Source: Kapaibacterium sp044224925
Lineage (GTDB): Bacteria; Bacteroidota; Ignavibacteria; Kapaibacteriales; Kapaibacteriaceae
Direction of reading: 5' to 3'
DNA length: 64,000 bases
NCBI GenBank assembly: GCA_044224925.1
Contig: JBGAJM010000005.1
Coordinates: 192,752-256,751 of the forward strand
Numbering within the stretch: the first letter of the stretch is position 1; each line of letters begins with the position of its first letter. Both the position numbers and the translations under genes were made by a program. Under the pieces are notes generated by a model that saw only the letters and a list, made by a program, of their open reading frames with translations, did no database searches and had not been told where the DNA came from. This document shows, piece by piece, positions 9,602-18,215 of the stretch.

Positions 9602-10822
9602 GTGCTCCTGTTGTGGTGCACATCGGTCCACGCGCAGCCGCTCTGGCTGGGCGTACAGGCCCGTGTGGGCGGCATGTTGCAGTTACCTTCCTTTTCGGAA
9701 TTGCCCGGATATCCAAGTGCTGGTGTCACGTTCTCACCGTCTGTCGGATGGCAGGGTGCAGTAGGGTTGGAGGGAGGCATGGTCCTCGATCCGACGTGGA
9801 CGCTTGTGGGCGGCCTTGGTGTGATGCATACCACGTCGTCCATTCGCGCCAATGAATCCACCACATTGTCCATTGATGGCGATGTGGTGCCGGCCACCAT
9901 CGAGCATACGATCGCCTTGCAGTACACGGCCATCGATGCATCGCTGTCGGCATTGTTCAGCACACGATCGGCACGATTCCGCGTGGGCGTGATCGCACGT
10001 GCGGCATTGCAACCGAGCGTCACGCAATCGCAGCGGATCCTCGATCCGCCGGGTGTGCAGTTCCCGCCATCTACCGATCGCTCCGGTCAACTACCCGGAA
10101 GCAAGACGATCGTGCCGATGATCGAGCTCGGTGTGGAATCGAATGGAACATCGGTGGGCGCCTTCATGCTCGAGCCGAATGTGCGCATCGAGATACCGCT
10201 CACGTCGATCTCGACCGATGTATCATGGACGATGGTGGGATTGAGTGTTGGCGTGCGTCTGCGCACGTCGACCGCGTCCTCGCCGCCTCTCCTCCCTGAC
10301 ACCACCATCCCGGCTGCTCCGCCGTTCATTCCTCCGGTCCCATCTCCACCAACGTTCACGCAACGAATGATAAGCGACACGTCGACGATCGTGGCCGCCT
10401 ATGGTGAAACGCCGAGCATCACGTTGGCACGACAGACCACCGACACCGTCGGCACGGTGATCACGGTGCACCAATACTTCGTGCGATCCATTGCGCCGCC
10501 GCCACCGGTGGTGACGTTGACGGTGCGAACGACCGTGCTGCGCACAGATCCGGTGATCGTGCGCTTTGCGCCAACAGTGGGGTCTGATGTTGCGGTCCGT
10601 TCGTGGACCATTGAGATCTCGTTCCCGAATGTGCCCGATGCACCCATGGAGATCATTCAAGGTACGGGAGCGGTTCCCGCACAGATCGATCACGAGATCA
10701 AGGGCATTGTCGGTCGCACGAAGAAGCAACGTCGCCTATGCACCTATCGTCTGATCGTGCAGACCATCGACGGAAGTACCACGGCCACGTCGCCCGGAGA
10801 GATCGTCTTAACGGGACGGTAG
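9602..10822 (+). CDS. Outer-membrane-type protein with periplasmic domain, start uncertain
   Basis: The frame is open from ATG 9461, but that start lies 136 bases inside the preceding gene. The likely signal peptide (ALIGVLLLWCTSVHAQ) is encoded around the preceding stop, so a non-ATG start near it is more plausible (CTG 9593, GTG 9602 or TTG 9611). GTG 9602 is used here. The mature protein opens with a glycine- and aromatic-rich beta-barrel-like stretch (WLGVQARVGGMLQLP) for about 220 residues. A proline linker and a domain resembling the one that precedes OmpA in the protein at 57165-59270 follow. It lacks the OmpA domain itself. It is probably coupled to the T9SS gene upstream. Confidence 0.7.
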   Translation: MLLLWCTSVHAQPLWLGVQARVGGMLQLPSFSELPGYPSAGVTFSPSVGWQGAVGLEGGMVLDPTWTLVGGLGVMHTTSSIRANESTTLSIDGDVVPATIEHTIALQYTAIDASLSALFSTRSARFRVGVIARAALQPSVTQSQRILDPPGVQFPPSTDRSGQLPGSKTIVPMIELGVESNGTSVGAFMLEPNVRIEIPLTSISTDVSWTMVGLSVGVRLRTSTASSPPLLPDTTIPAAPPFIPPVPSPPTFTQRMISDTSTIVAAYGETPSITLARQTTDTVGTVITVHQYFVRSIAPPPPVVTLTVRTTVLRTDPVIVRFAPTVGSDVAVRSWTIEISFPNVPDAPMEIIQGTGAVPAQIDHEIKGIVGRTKKQRRLCTYRLIVQTIDGSTTATSPGEIVLTGR

Positions 10823-11410
10823 GGAAGTCTGTTCACGACGGATCTTGTCGAGCAGATCATCCAGCTTCATTTGATTCGCAAGGTGTTCCGCCTCTGCCAA
10901 AGCGCGTCGCGCTGCTTCTACCTGACCGGCACGGTGCCGAAGCACGCCGATCGTATACCACATCGTTGGCGTTTGATGGACGTCGGATGTGTTCGACACA
11001 ACACCTTGCAACGAATCCGCACGTTCGATGAGGGCGGCGCTATTCGATGTGGACGTGGCCGAGACATGGGTGGCAAAGCGTTCAGTGGTCGGAGCACTTG
11101 CCGTTGGTACGGATGCAGGTGCGGGTGATGGTGCGACCATTGGCGTTGTGATGGATGATCGAGGAGTGGTCGTCGCCACAGCAACCTCGGGCGCCTGCTG
11201 TGTGAACACCGACCATACCACACCGGTTGTGATCAACAGTCCGATGGCCAGGCCAATGGTGCCGGGACGTTTCCATGGTGCGGACGTCCTGCGGACGTGT
11301 TGTTCTGCGCGAGCAACGAGGGATGTCTCGCTCTCGTCGAAGAAACGATCAAGTTCGTCGTCTTGCACGATGTCGTTCCAAAGTTGTTCGTCGGGATGGC
11401 GTTTGCTCAT
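10808..11410 (-). CDS. Membrane protein paired with ECF sigma factor, putative anti-sigma factor
   Basis: 200 residues. A charged cytoplasmic N-terminus of about 50 residues precedes one membrane segment (IGLAIGLLITTGVVWSVF, near 52-70). A Pro/Thr/Ala-rich periplasmic stretch and a C-terminal TPR-like helical pair (TIGVLRHRAGQVEAARRAL) follow. The ATG overlaps the sigma factor stop by four bases (ATGA), so the two are translationally coupled. That position and topology suggest an anti-sigma factor, but the usual zinc-binding HxxxCxxC motif is absent and the family is not recognised. The 3' end overlaps the convergent gene by 15 bases. Confidence 0.68.
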   Translation of the reverse strand: MSKRHPDEQLWNDIVQDDELDRFFDESETSLVARAEQHVRRTSAPWKRPGTIGLAIGLLITTGVVWSVFTQQAPEVAVATTTPRSSITTPMVAPSPAPASVPTASAPTTERFATHVSATSTSNSAALIERADSLQGVVSNTSDVHQTPTMWYTIGVLRHRAGQVEAARRALAEAEHLANQMKLDDLLDKIRREQTSLPSR

Positions 11411-11967
11411 ATCATGACCTCCGAAGACAGTGGCATCAGCAGCGTGCGGAGTGCCTGCTTGGCCCGTGTCACTCTCACCTTGGCAAGCGAGAGAGAAATG
11501 TTCAATCGATCTGCGATCTCTTCGAAGGAGAGATCGTCGTAGTACCGGAGTTGGATCGCCTGTTGAAACTCCGGCGTGAGTTGTTTGAGTGCGGTGTGGA
11601 GTGCATTCGAGAGAAGAACATCAGCGCCGGTCCGATCGCTCTCGTCCGCGAGTTCGGGGGGATCGGCAATGCCACGACCAGCACGTGATGGTGCCTCTTT
11701 TGTCCAAGCCTTCATCGCAGCGTTCCGAGCGATCGTATACATCCATGCGCGAAACGTTCCGTAGGTGAACTGACGTCGATGTTCGAAGATCTCGGCGAAC
11801 ACGGTCTGGAACACATCCTTGGCCACTTCATCGTTGCGAACGATCTGCAGAATGTATGCATACATCGTACGCTTATAGCGCTGATACAGCACCCGATAGG
11901 CCTCGATCTCGTCGGCCTTCAAGCGCTCCATCAACTCTTCGTCGGTGAGTGCATCCAATGACGTCAT
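11407..11967 (-). CDS. ECF-type RNA polymerase sigma factor (sigma-70 family)
   Basis: 186 residues from ATG 11967. Region 2 (YQRYKRTMYAYILQIVRND, then DVFQTVFAEIF and FRAWMYTIARNAAMKAW) lies at about 25-95. Region 4 (LTPEFQQAIQLRYYDDLSF, EEIADRLNISLSLAKVRVTR) is at about 125-180. Regions 1 and 3 are absent, which is typical of ECF factors. A longer frame goes upstream to 12087 but adds nothing conserved. The gene is coupled to a membrane partner downstream and divergent from the exported CxxCH protein gene at 12101. The shared 133-base intergenic region is a likely self-regulated promoter, although no motif can be named with certainty. Confidence 0.92.
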   Translation of the reverse strand: MTSLDALTDEELMERLKADEIEAYRVLYQRYKRTMYAYILQIVRNDEVAKDVFQTVFAEIFEHRRQFTYGTFRAWMYTIARNAAMKAWTKEAPSRAGRGIADPPELADESDRTGADVLLSNALHTALKQLTPEFQQAIQLRYYDDLSFEEIADRLNISLSLAKVRVTRAKQALRTLLMPLSSEVMI

Positions 11968-12100
11968 AGGGTCTACAACTCGTAAGGGTCTGAAAAGGAT
12001 ACATCTCGTGTGCGCTGTAACCAAATCGCGACCATGTCGATTGGATCGCATGTCGCAATACTGGCGTTCGCCACTTTTCCTTTTCACGAAAGGACGTACG

Positions 12101-14407
12101 ATGATACGTACTCTTCAACTTTCACTCGTTCTCGCGCTCTTCGCCGTGATCGGCCTGCAGGCCAGCAACAACGGCAAAACAGGTCGCACGGCCACTACCA
12201 GCGCGGGCTGCGGATCGTGTCACTCTTCCTCCGCTTCGGCTGCCGTTGCCCTCTCTGTTCCGGGTTCAACGGGAAACTCCATGAACGTCACAGCAGGCGC
12301 GAAGGTCAATCTCTCGGTGCTGATCGCGCATACGGCAACGGGTCGCACCGCCGGTGTGAACATTGCGGTGAAGACCGACATGACGGGAACCACGGACGCA
12401 GGAACGCTCACCGCGGCCGGAACGAACCTCAAACTCTCCGGCACAGAGCTTACGCATAGCTCACCGAAGACGCTGACGAACAACAGTGCCACGTTCGACT
12501 TCGCATGGACGGCACCAACAACGCCGGGTACGTATTACCTACGAGCGATCGGACTCTCGACGAACAACAACGGTGTCGAAGACACCGGCGACCTATGGGC
12601 ACGTCTGCCACAGTTCACCTTGGTGGTCACGGCATCGACGCCGACACCGGTGATCACCGTGTTGGCACCGAATGGTGGCGAACAATGGCAGTCGGGCTCA
12701 GCGCATACGATCACGTGGACGTCAACGAACGTCACCACAGTGGCCATCGATTGGAGTGCAACCGGAACGAATGGTCCGTGGACGACGATCGCCGCTTCTG
12801 TGTCCGCGTCAACCGGCTCGTACGCATGGACCGTGCCGAACACGGCCACAACGAGTGGCTTCGTGCGTGTACGTGATGTGTCGACCACCACAGCAACAAC
12901 TTCCGACATGTCGAATGCGGCCTTCACGATCACGACCACGCCACCCCCGCCGCCTTCTCCAACCCTCACGCTTACGGCACCGGTTGGTGGCGCGACGCTG
13001 CGCATCGGCACCGTCGTTCCGATCACGTGGCGTTCGACGAGTGTGCAGAACGTAATGCTCGACTACAGCACAACAGGCGCATCAGGTCCATGGAAGAACA
13101 TCGTCACCAGCATGCCGGCATCGGCCGGGACGTATCAGTGGACGGTGCCGACGGATTCGTCGATGTCGGTGTTCGTGCGTGTCTCGTCCGTGGAAACGCC
13201 CACGCTCACCTCGAAGAACACCATCAACATGATGATCCTTCCGCAGAGCACGGCGGCAACCTTCGTGCTCACGGTTCCACAAGGCGCCGAGCTCTATCAT
13301 GTGGGTGACCGCGTCTCCATTCGATGGAGCGGTTCGGCCGTGAAGCTCTTGATGTCGGAAGAAGAAGATGAGGACGACGATAGTTCCGACAGCGGCGACG
13401 ACGATGGCGACGACGATGGTGATGACGATGGAGATGACGGCGGCGACGATAACGGTGGCGACACCACGGGCACCGGATCGGGCGGCGGCACGGATACGAC
13501 ATCGACAGGTGGAGGCGGCACAGACACCACAACAACCGGCGGTGGCGGTGGTGGTACGGATACGACAACGACAAGTGGAGGTGGCGGCGGTGGCAAGGAC
13601 ACTTCGACCGTGGCAACCGTCAGCTTACGCATTGAATGGTCAGCCGACGGTCCTGCCGGACCGTGGACCGTGATCGCCGAAGGCGTGAATGCCAAGAATG
13701 CACAGTTCGCTTGGGTGGTCCCGAATCATCCGACCACCACGGCCTTCATCCGCTTGAGTAACATGCTCAACAGTTCGCAAGAGTCGATCAACAAGATCGC
13801 CTTTACGATCCTCGGTTCGACCACCGATGATGGAGACACAACGGAGATCGAGACCGTGCACATCACGGCGCCACGCACCGGTGCACGACTCACACCAAGT
13901 ACGGCCACCTTGATCACATGGGAGACACGTGCAACGTGCAAGGTGAATGTGGAGTGGGATGCATGCGGTGACGGATGGCAGACCATCACGTCGAACATTC
14001 ATGCCAACATCGGTCACTATCAATGGAATGTGCCCAAGCATGCCGACGGACTTGGTGTGATCCGCATCGTCGATGCGGCCAACCCCGCGAAGATCCTCGA
14101 AGTATCGGGTGCCTTCATGGTGGTGAATCCTGTGCTCACCGATGTTCGCACGCAAGACGAAGATGGTCGTGCCCTTATCGCACCGCAACCCGTGAGCAAC
14201 GGTCACTCCTTCACGATCCGCAAGCCACACGCCGATGTTGTCGGATGTGATGTGATCTCCATCACCGGACAGACCGTGCACCACGCTGACCTTCCAAGCA
14301 TGCATACCGAACTCGCAACCTCACTGGCACCTGGTGCCTATGTGATCCGATGGATGACAACGACCGGCGCACTTCCCTTCACCACTTCCTTGATGATCGT
14401 ACCATGA
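12101..14407 (+). CDS. Secreted choice-of-anchor V-like protein with CxxCH motif, Ig-like repeats, acidic insertion and T9SS tail
   Basis: 768 residues from ATG 12101, which has AAAGGA upstream and a signal peptide (LQLSLVLALFAVIGLQAS). AGCGSCHSSS gives a CxxCH haem-c-type motif within a choice-of-anchor V (Reeler-like) domain of about 180 residues. Three or four repeats of about 95 residues follow, of the type TVLAPNGGEQWQSGSAHTI then ATGTNGPW. The third repeat is interrupted near residues 420-505 by an Asp/Gly/Thr-rich insertion. The end (IAPQPVSNGHSFTI, ISITGQTV, LAPGAYVIRW) is a T9SS-type sorting domain. Whether haem is bound is unknown; the motif is also usual in choice-of-anchor V proteins. 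The stop overlaps the next start by four bases. Confidence 0.85.
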   Translation: MIRTLQLSLVLALFAVIGLQASNNGKTGRTATTSAGCGSCHSSSASAAVALSVPGSTGNSMNVTAGAKVNLSVLIAHTATGRTAGVNIAVKTDMTGTTDAGTLTAAGTNLKLSGTELTHSSPKTLTNNSATFDFAWTAPTTPGTYYLRAIGLSTNNNGVEDTGDLWARLPQFTLVVTASTPTPVITVLAPNGGEQWQSGSAHTITWTSTNVTTVAIDWSATGTNGPWTTIAASVSASTGSYAWTVPNTATTSGFVRVRDVSTTTATTSDMSNAAFTITTTPPPPPSPTLTLTAPVGGATLRIGTVVPITWRSTSVQNVMLDYSTTGASGPWKNIVTSMPASAGTYQWTVPTDSSMSVFVRVSSVETPTLTSKNTINMMILPQSTAATFVLTVPQGAELYHVGDRVSIRWSGSAVKLLMSEEEDEDDDSSDSGDDDGDDDGDDDGDDGGDDNGGDTTGTGSGGGTDTTSTGGGGTDTTTTGGGGGGTDTTTTSGGGGGGKDTSTVATVSLRIEWSADGPAGPWTVIAEGVNAKNAQFAWVVPNHPTTTAFIRLSNMLNSSQESINKIAFTILGSTTDDGDTTEIETVHITAPRTGARLTPSTATLITWETRATCKVNVEWDACGDGWQTITSNIHANIGHYQWNVPKHADGLGVIRIVDAANPAKILEVSGAFMVVNPVLTDVRTQDEDGRALIAPQPVSNGHSFTIRKPHADVVGCDVISITGQTVHHADLPSMHTELATSLAPGAYVIRWMTTTGALPFTTSLMIVP
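13362..13610 (+). repeat. Low-complexity GAC/GAT/GGC and ACA/GGT triplet tract inside the gene at 12101
   Basis: Near-perfect triplet repeats encode an acidic run (EEEDEDDDSSDSGDDDGDDD and onward) and then four units of glycine run plus TDTT or KDTS. The tract keeps the reading frame and is placed between two beta strands of one Ig-like repeat. Confidence 0.85.
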
Positions 14408-15216
14408 TGACCAAACTTCTCGTGATGCTCCTCGCCGTAGGACTCACCACTGCTACCATTGTCAAAGCGGACAAGTCCGGTAAATCCGGTCGCACCGTTG
14501 TCGCCGGCGAAGGCTGCGGAGACTGCCACGGCGTGAACCCAAGCACGGCCACCACCGTGCAACTCCTCGGCGCACCGGTTCAATCGATGACCATGGCACC
14601 GGGTGAAACACGCGCGTTCACCATCGAAGTGGCACACACATCCATGTTGGCCGCGGGCGTGAACATCGCCGTCAAGACCACCACTTCAGGCAACACGGAC
14701 GCAGGCACATTGATCGCGCCGGCAGGTTCCGGACTCAAGATGAAGGTGAACGAACTCGTGCACTCGGCACCGAAGACCATGCAGGGTGGCAAGGCACAGT
14801 TCATCTTCTCGTTCAAGGCGCCTGCATCACCCGGCACGTATTACCTGCGTGCAACAGGCAACGCCGTGAACCTCGATGATATCGAGTCGGCAGACGATAG
14901 CTGGAACTTCATGCCGACCGTGAGCATCGTGGTCGAGGACCCGACATCGGTGCTGGACGTACCGTCGTTGAGCAATGCGATCCATCCGCAGCCAATGGGT
15001 GATGCGTCGGTTGCCATGCTCTCCGGTATCAACGATGGTGAGCACGACGTCGACGTCATGGATGCGACCGGCGCAGTGCTCGTGCATGCGTCGAACATCA
15101 TTGCCACCAATGGACAGCTCACCCTTCCTTCAACCGTGGCAACATTGCCGCGTGGCATCTATGCCATCATCGTCCGTTCACAGCAAGAAGCACGCCGGAT
15201 GATGTTCATGCGCTGA
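14404..15216 (+). CDS. Secreted choice-of-anchor V-like protein with CxxCH motif and T9SS tail (short paralogue)
   Basis: 270 residues; ATG 14404 overlaps the preceding TGA (ATGA). The signal peptide is MMTKLLVMLLAVGLTTATIV. GEGCGDCHG carries a CxxCH motif at the same place as in the upstream protein, and the following domain matches it almost block by block (AAGVNIAVKTTTSGNTDAG, ELVHSAPKTM, PGTYYLRATGNAVN). A T9SS-type C-terminus follows (AIHPQPMGDASV, VMDATGAVLV, LPRGIYAIIV). It lacks the Ig-like repeats and acidic tract of its neighbour, so the pair looks like a tandem duplication followed by loss or gain of the middle part. Its TGA stop abuts the stop of the convergent transporter gene with no base between. 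Confidence 0.85.
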   Translation: MMTKLLVMLLAVGLTTATIVKADKSGKSGRTVVAGEGCGDCHGVNPSTATTVQLLGAPVQSMTMAPGETRAFTIEVAHTSMLAAGVNIAVKTTTSGNTDAGTLIAPAGSGLKMKVNELVHSAPKTMQGGKAQFIFSFKAPASPGTYYLRATGNAVNLDDIESADDSWNFMPTVSIVVEDPTSVLDVPSLSNAIHPQPMGDASVAMLSGINDGEHDVDVMDATGAVLVHASNIIATNGQLTLPSTVATLPRGIYAIIVRSQQEARRMMFMR

Positions 15217-16179
15217 TCAGATGTTCTGGATCACCCATGCATAGAGCGGCATGCCAACCGTGATGTTGAACGGGAAGGTGACGGCAAGGGCCATGGGAAT
15301 GTAGAGGCCGGGATCGGCCTTGGGAGCGGCAAGGCGCATGGCGGCAGGGACGGCAATGTAGGAGGCGCTGGCGGCCAGGACGGCGAACATGAACCGATTG
15401 CCGGGATCAGCACTCACGAGATGGCTGGTCGCGGCAACGGCGCATCCGTTCACGCACGGAATGACGACGGCGAAGGTAAGGGCGAACCATCCGTACTGAC
15501 GGAAGGCAGAGAGCTTTGCACCAGTGACCAGTCCCATCTCGAGCAGGAAAATGGCGAGGAAGCCCTTGAAGATATCAGTGGTGAAGGGCTTGATGCCTTC
15601 TGCCGCTTTGACGTCGGCGATCAGTCCTATGATCAGACTTCCCACGATCATCAACACGCTTCCGTTGGTGAAGGAATGTCGGATCATCGGACCAAGCGAT
15701 GCCCGCGATGTCGAGCGTGCATCGTAGACGATCATCAGCACAACGCCAACGAGAATGGCAGGCGATTCCATGAGTGCCATCACGGCCACCATGTGTCCGC
15801 CGAATGTGAGTTGCTGTGATTCCAGAAATGCAGAGGCTGCCACGAAGGTGACGGCACTGACCGAGCCATAGGCGGCTGCGATCGCGCCACTGTCGGCTAC
15901 CGAGAGCTTACGCTTCAAAATGAAGAAGGTGTAGGCTGGGATCAACGTCGAGATCAGCAGACCGAAGACAAGCGACCATGCGATCTCCGACGTGAACGAG
16001 CTGTGCGAGAGCTCCTGTCCGCCCTTGAAGCCAATAGAAAAGAGAAGGTAGAGCGAGATGAACTTGACCGATGCGGCCGGGATCTCGAGGTCACTACGGA
16101 TCCTCGATGCGATCACACCCAACACGAAGAAAAGTAGCGTCGGATTGGTCAAGTTCGAGACGAGGATGTGTGTGTCCAT
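15217..16179 (-). CDS. sbtA: SbtA-type sodium-dependent bicarbonate transporter family protein
   Basis: 320 residues from ATG 16179, with about ten hydrophobic segments. The start (LTNPTLLFFVLGVIASRIRS), SIGFKGGQEL, SGAIAAAYGSVSAVTFVAAS and ALMESPAILVGVVLMIVYD are hallmarks of the SbtA/DUF897 family. In cyanobacteria these proteins take up bicarbonate with sodium and are controlled by the PII-like protein SbtB; no sbtB gene is seen here. A TPR adenylyl cyclase gene ends 52 bases upstream in the same orientation, so the two may share a transcript. Substrate is inferred from the family; many heterotrophic homologues are uncharacterised. Confidence 0.88.
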   Translation of the reverse strand: MDTHILVSNLTNPTLLFFVLGVIASRIRSDLEIPAASVKFISLYLLFSIGFKGGQELSHSSFTSEIAWSLVFGLLISTLIPAYTFFILKRKLSVADSGAIAAAYGSVSAVTFVAASAFLESQQLTFGGHMVAVMALMESPAILVGVVLMIVYDARSTSRASLGPMIRHSFTNGSVLMIVGSLIIGLIADVKAAEGIKPFTTDIFKGFLAIFLLEMGLVTGAKLSAFRQYGWFALTFAVVIPCVNGCAVAATSHLVSADPGNRFMFAVLAASASYIAVPAAMRLAAPKADPGLYIPMALAVTFPFNITVGMPLYAWVIQNI

Positions 16180-16231
16180 GGTCTGGAAAATTACGTTTGA
16201 AGGCGTTTTGGGAAAAGGTACTTTTCGCGAA

Positions 16232-18121
16232 CTACGTCGCCTTGTGTCCGATCCAGTACGTTCGCATGGCACCCTTTCCTTTGACGTCGTTCACGCCACG
16301 CAACGTCACCTCGATGGAGTCCGCATTCTTGATCCTCTCTGCGAACTCCTCACTGCATTGAATTCTGCCTCGCTCTCCGGTCGACTCCATCCGTGAGGCG
16401 ATGTTCACGGTGTCGCCCCACACATCGTACTGCATGCGCTCGGAGCCGATCACGCCCGCCACAAGGGGACCGCAGTGTAGTCCTATTCTGTATTCTATCA
16501 TTCCCTCATTGCATTCTGTATCCTGTATTCTGTATTGGTACTGCATTTGTTGCATTCCCAACGCCGCCAACGCCGCATCCCGACATGCCTTCGCTGCATC
16601 GGCATCGAACGACACGGCCATATAGGAATCGCCGATGGTCTTGATCTTCGTGAGACCGTGACGTCCGCAAATGGCATCGCAGTGCTTGAAGATCCTGTCG
16701 AGCAGTTCGATCACTTGCTGCGGATCGAGACGCGACGAGATCGTCGTGAAGCCAACAATGTCGAGGAAGAGCACGGCCGCATGGTCGTAATGATCGTTCA
16801 CCACCTCGCCCCGTGCCACCCTCTCAGCAACGTGCTTTGGCAAGGTGGAATGGAGGATGGCCAGGTGCTTCTCGTGTTCCTTGCGCTCTGCATCGATGCG
16901 ACGTTGGGCATCGTGCATGGCAAGACGTCGCGTGGCGTCCTGTCCGCGGATCTCGTCGTTCAACTTCATGAAGGCCGTGTTCCGAGCAACGTATTCTGCG
17001 AGGTTGTTCTGCTTGAGCGCAAGGTCGCGAAGCTGCGCTTGAATGTCGGCCTGCTCCTCGCGGAGGGTATGCTCTTCGGCGATCGCCAAGGCAGAAGTGA
17101 GGACAGCGATGGCCGCATCCACATCACCGTCGTGATCGTGGAGCTTGGCGGTACTGTCGAGCAGATCGATCACAGTGCGAGGGTTGTCGAACTCGGTGAT
17201 CGAGGTCGAGCCCACCACACGACGAGCCTCGTCGACATTGCCTTGCTTGATGAACGTTGAAGCAATACTGCCGAGCACGTTGCCGGCGCCACGCTGGTCG
17301 CCGAGCGCTGTATAGAGATCGAGCGCTCGCTGGAGATAGGACTGTGCTTCGTCGAGGCGATGCATGAGCACCAGCAGTGAACCGATGTTGCCGGTGACGA
17401 CGGCCACGCCGCGTTGGACGCCAAGTTCCGTATGGATGGCAAGGGCCAACTGATAACTGTCCATGGCCGCATTGAGATCGCCGGTCACGCTCTGCACATT
17501 TCCGATGTTGCCGATCACCCCTGCTAGTCCGTCGCGGTCATTGATGGCCTCGTACTTGTGATAGGCTTTGTGATAGTACTCGAGGGCTGTGGGATAGTCA
17601 CCGGTGGTCTCGTACACCAAACCGATGTTACTGAGATCGTTCGCGATCTCCGCATCGTTGCCGAGCTCCACGTGCATGGCAAGCGAGGCAGTGTATTGCT
17701 CGAGGGCATCGGCATAGTTGCCCATGCCGAAGTTGACGATGCCAAGGAAGCTCGTCAGCGTTGCGATGCCTTTTGTGTTGCCACAGCGCTTGTGGATCTC
17801 GAGGGAGCGCGTGAAGGCATTGAGTGCTTCTGTCTCCCGACCGTTCAGGTAGTGCACCAGACCCACGTTGCTCAGAGCACGTGCGATACCGAGATCATCG
17901 TCAACGTTGGTGTATGCCTCGAGGGCACGCTCGAACCAAGGGAGCGCATCAGTGTACGAGTGGCGGATGTACGCGGCGAGTCCGTGCGCGAGCATTCCGA
18001 GAGCATGACATCGCGGATCATCGGTCCGTGCAAGCTCTTCGGCAACGGATTCGAGTTGCCCATGATCATAGGCATCATTTGCGGCGTTGACGGTGGTCAG
18101 GTGGTCTTCGTAGGTGCGCAT
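16232..18121 (-). CDS. TPR-repeat class III adenylyl cyclase
   Basis: 629 residues, soluble, no signal peptide. The first 340 or so residues are tandem 40-residue TPR units (for example GNIGNVQSVTGDLNAAMDSY). A helical linker (RGQDATRRLAMHDAQRRIDA) and a transducer segment (ILHSTLPKHVAERVARGEVV) follow, then the catalytic domain from 447 to the end. Metal aspartates are D454 and D498, the purine-specifying pair is K494 and D566, and the transition-state residues are N573 and R577. All are present, so ATP is the expected substrate. An insertion of about 20 residues (QQMQYQYRIQDTECNEG) is specific to this paralogue. It ends DVKGKGAMRTYW. It lies directly upstream of the sbtA-like gene. Confidence 0.93.
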   Translation of the reverse strand: MRTYEDHLTTVNAANDAYDHGQLESVAEELARTDDPRCHALGMLAHGLAAYIRHSYTDALPWFERALEAYTNVDDDLGIARALSNVGLVHYLNGRETEALNAFTRSLEIHKRCGNTKGIATLTSFLGIVNFGMGNYADALEQYTASLAMHVELGNDAEIANDLSNIGLVYETTGDYPTALEYYHKAYHKYEAINDRDGLAGVIGNIGNVQSVTGDLNAAMDSYQLALAIHTELGVQRGVAVVTGNIGSLLVLMHRLDEAQSYLQRALDLYTALGDQRGAGNVLGSIASTFIKQGNVDEARRVVGSTSITEFDNPRTVIDLLDSTAKLHDHDGDVDAAIAVLTSALAIAEEHTLREEQADIQAQLRDLALKQNNLAEYVARNTAFMKLNDEIRGQDATRRLAMHDAQRRIDAERKEHEKHLAILHSTLPKHVAERVARGEVVNDHYDHAAVLFLDIVGFTTISSRLDPQQVIELLDRIFKHCDAICGRHGLTKIKTIGDSYMAVSFDADAAKACRDAALAALGMQQMQYQYRIQDTECNEGMIEYRIGLHCGPLVAGVIGSERMQYDVWGDTVNIASRMESTGERGRIQCSEEFAERIKNADSIEVTLRGVNDVKGKGAMRTYWIGHKAT

Positions 18122-18215
18122 TGGGACTCAGCGTTCGTGTTCTAAGTCCCAATGTACAGCGTAGAATCGGTCAATGAAACCCGCCAGCGTCGTATGTTCG
18201 GGTTCTGGAGGGATC

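Noticed and set aside
13368..13673. Open frames on both strands across the acidic tract
   Set aside because: They arise from the triplet-repeat composition; only the plus-strand frame of the large secreted protein is continuous with domains.
12101..15216. Calling the two CxxCH proteins cytochromes c
   Set aside because: A single CxxCH is also a usual feature of choice-of-anchor V proteins; no axial ligand or cytochrome fold can be shown.
16232..18121. Bicarbonate-type (class IIIb) cyclase next to sbtA
   Set aside because: Those enzymes usually have Thr at the adenine-binding position; this one has Asp566, so the subtype is not supported, although the gene pairing remains interesting.
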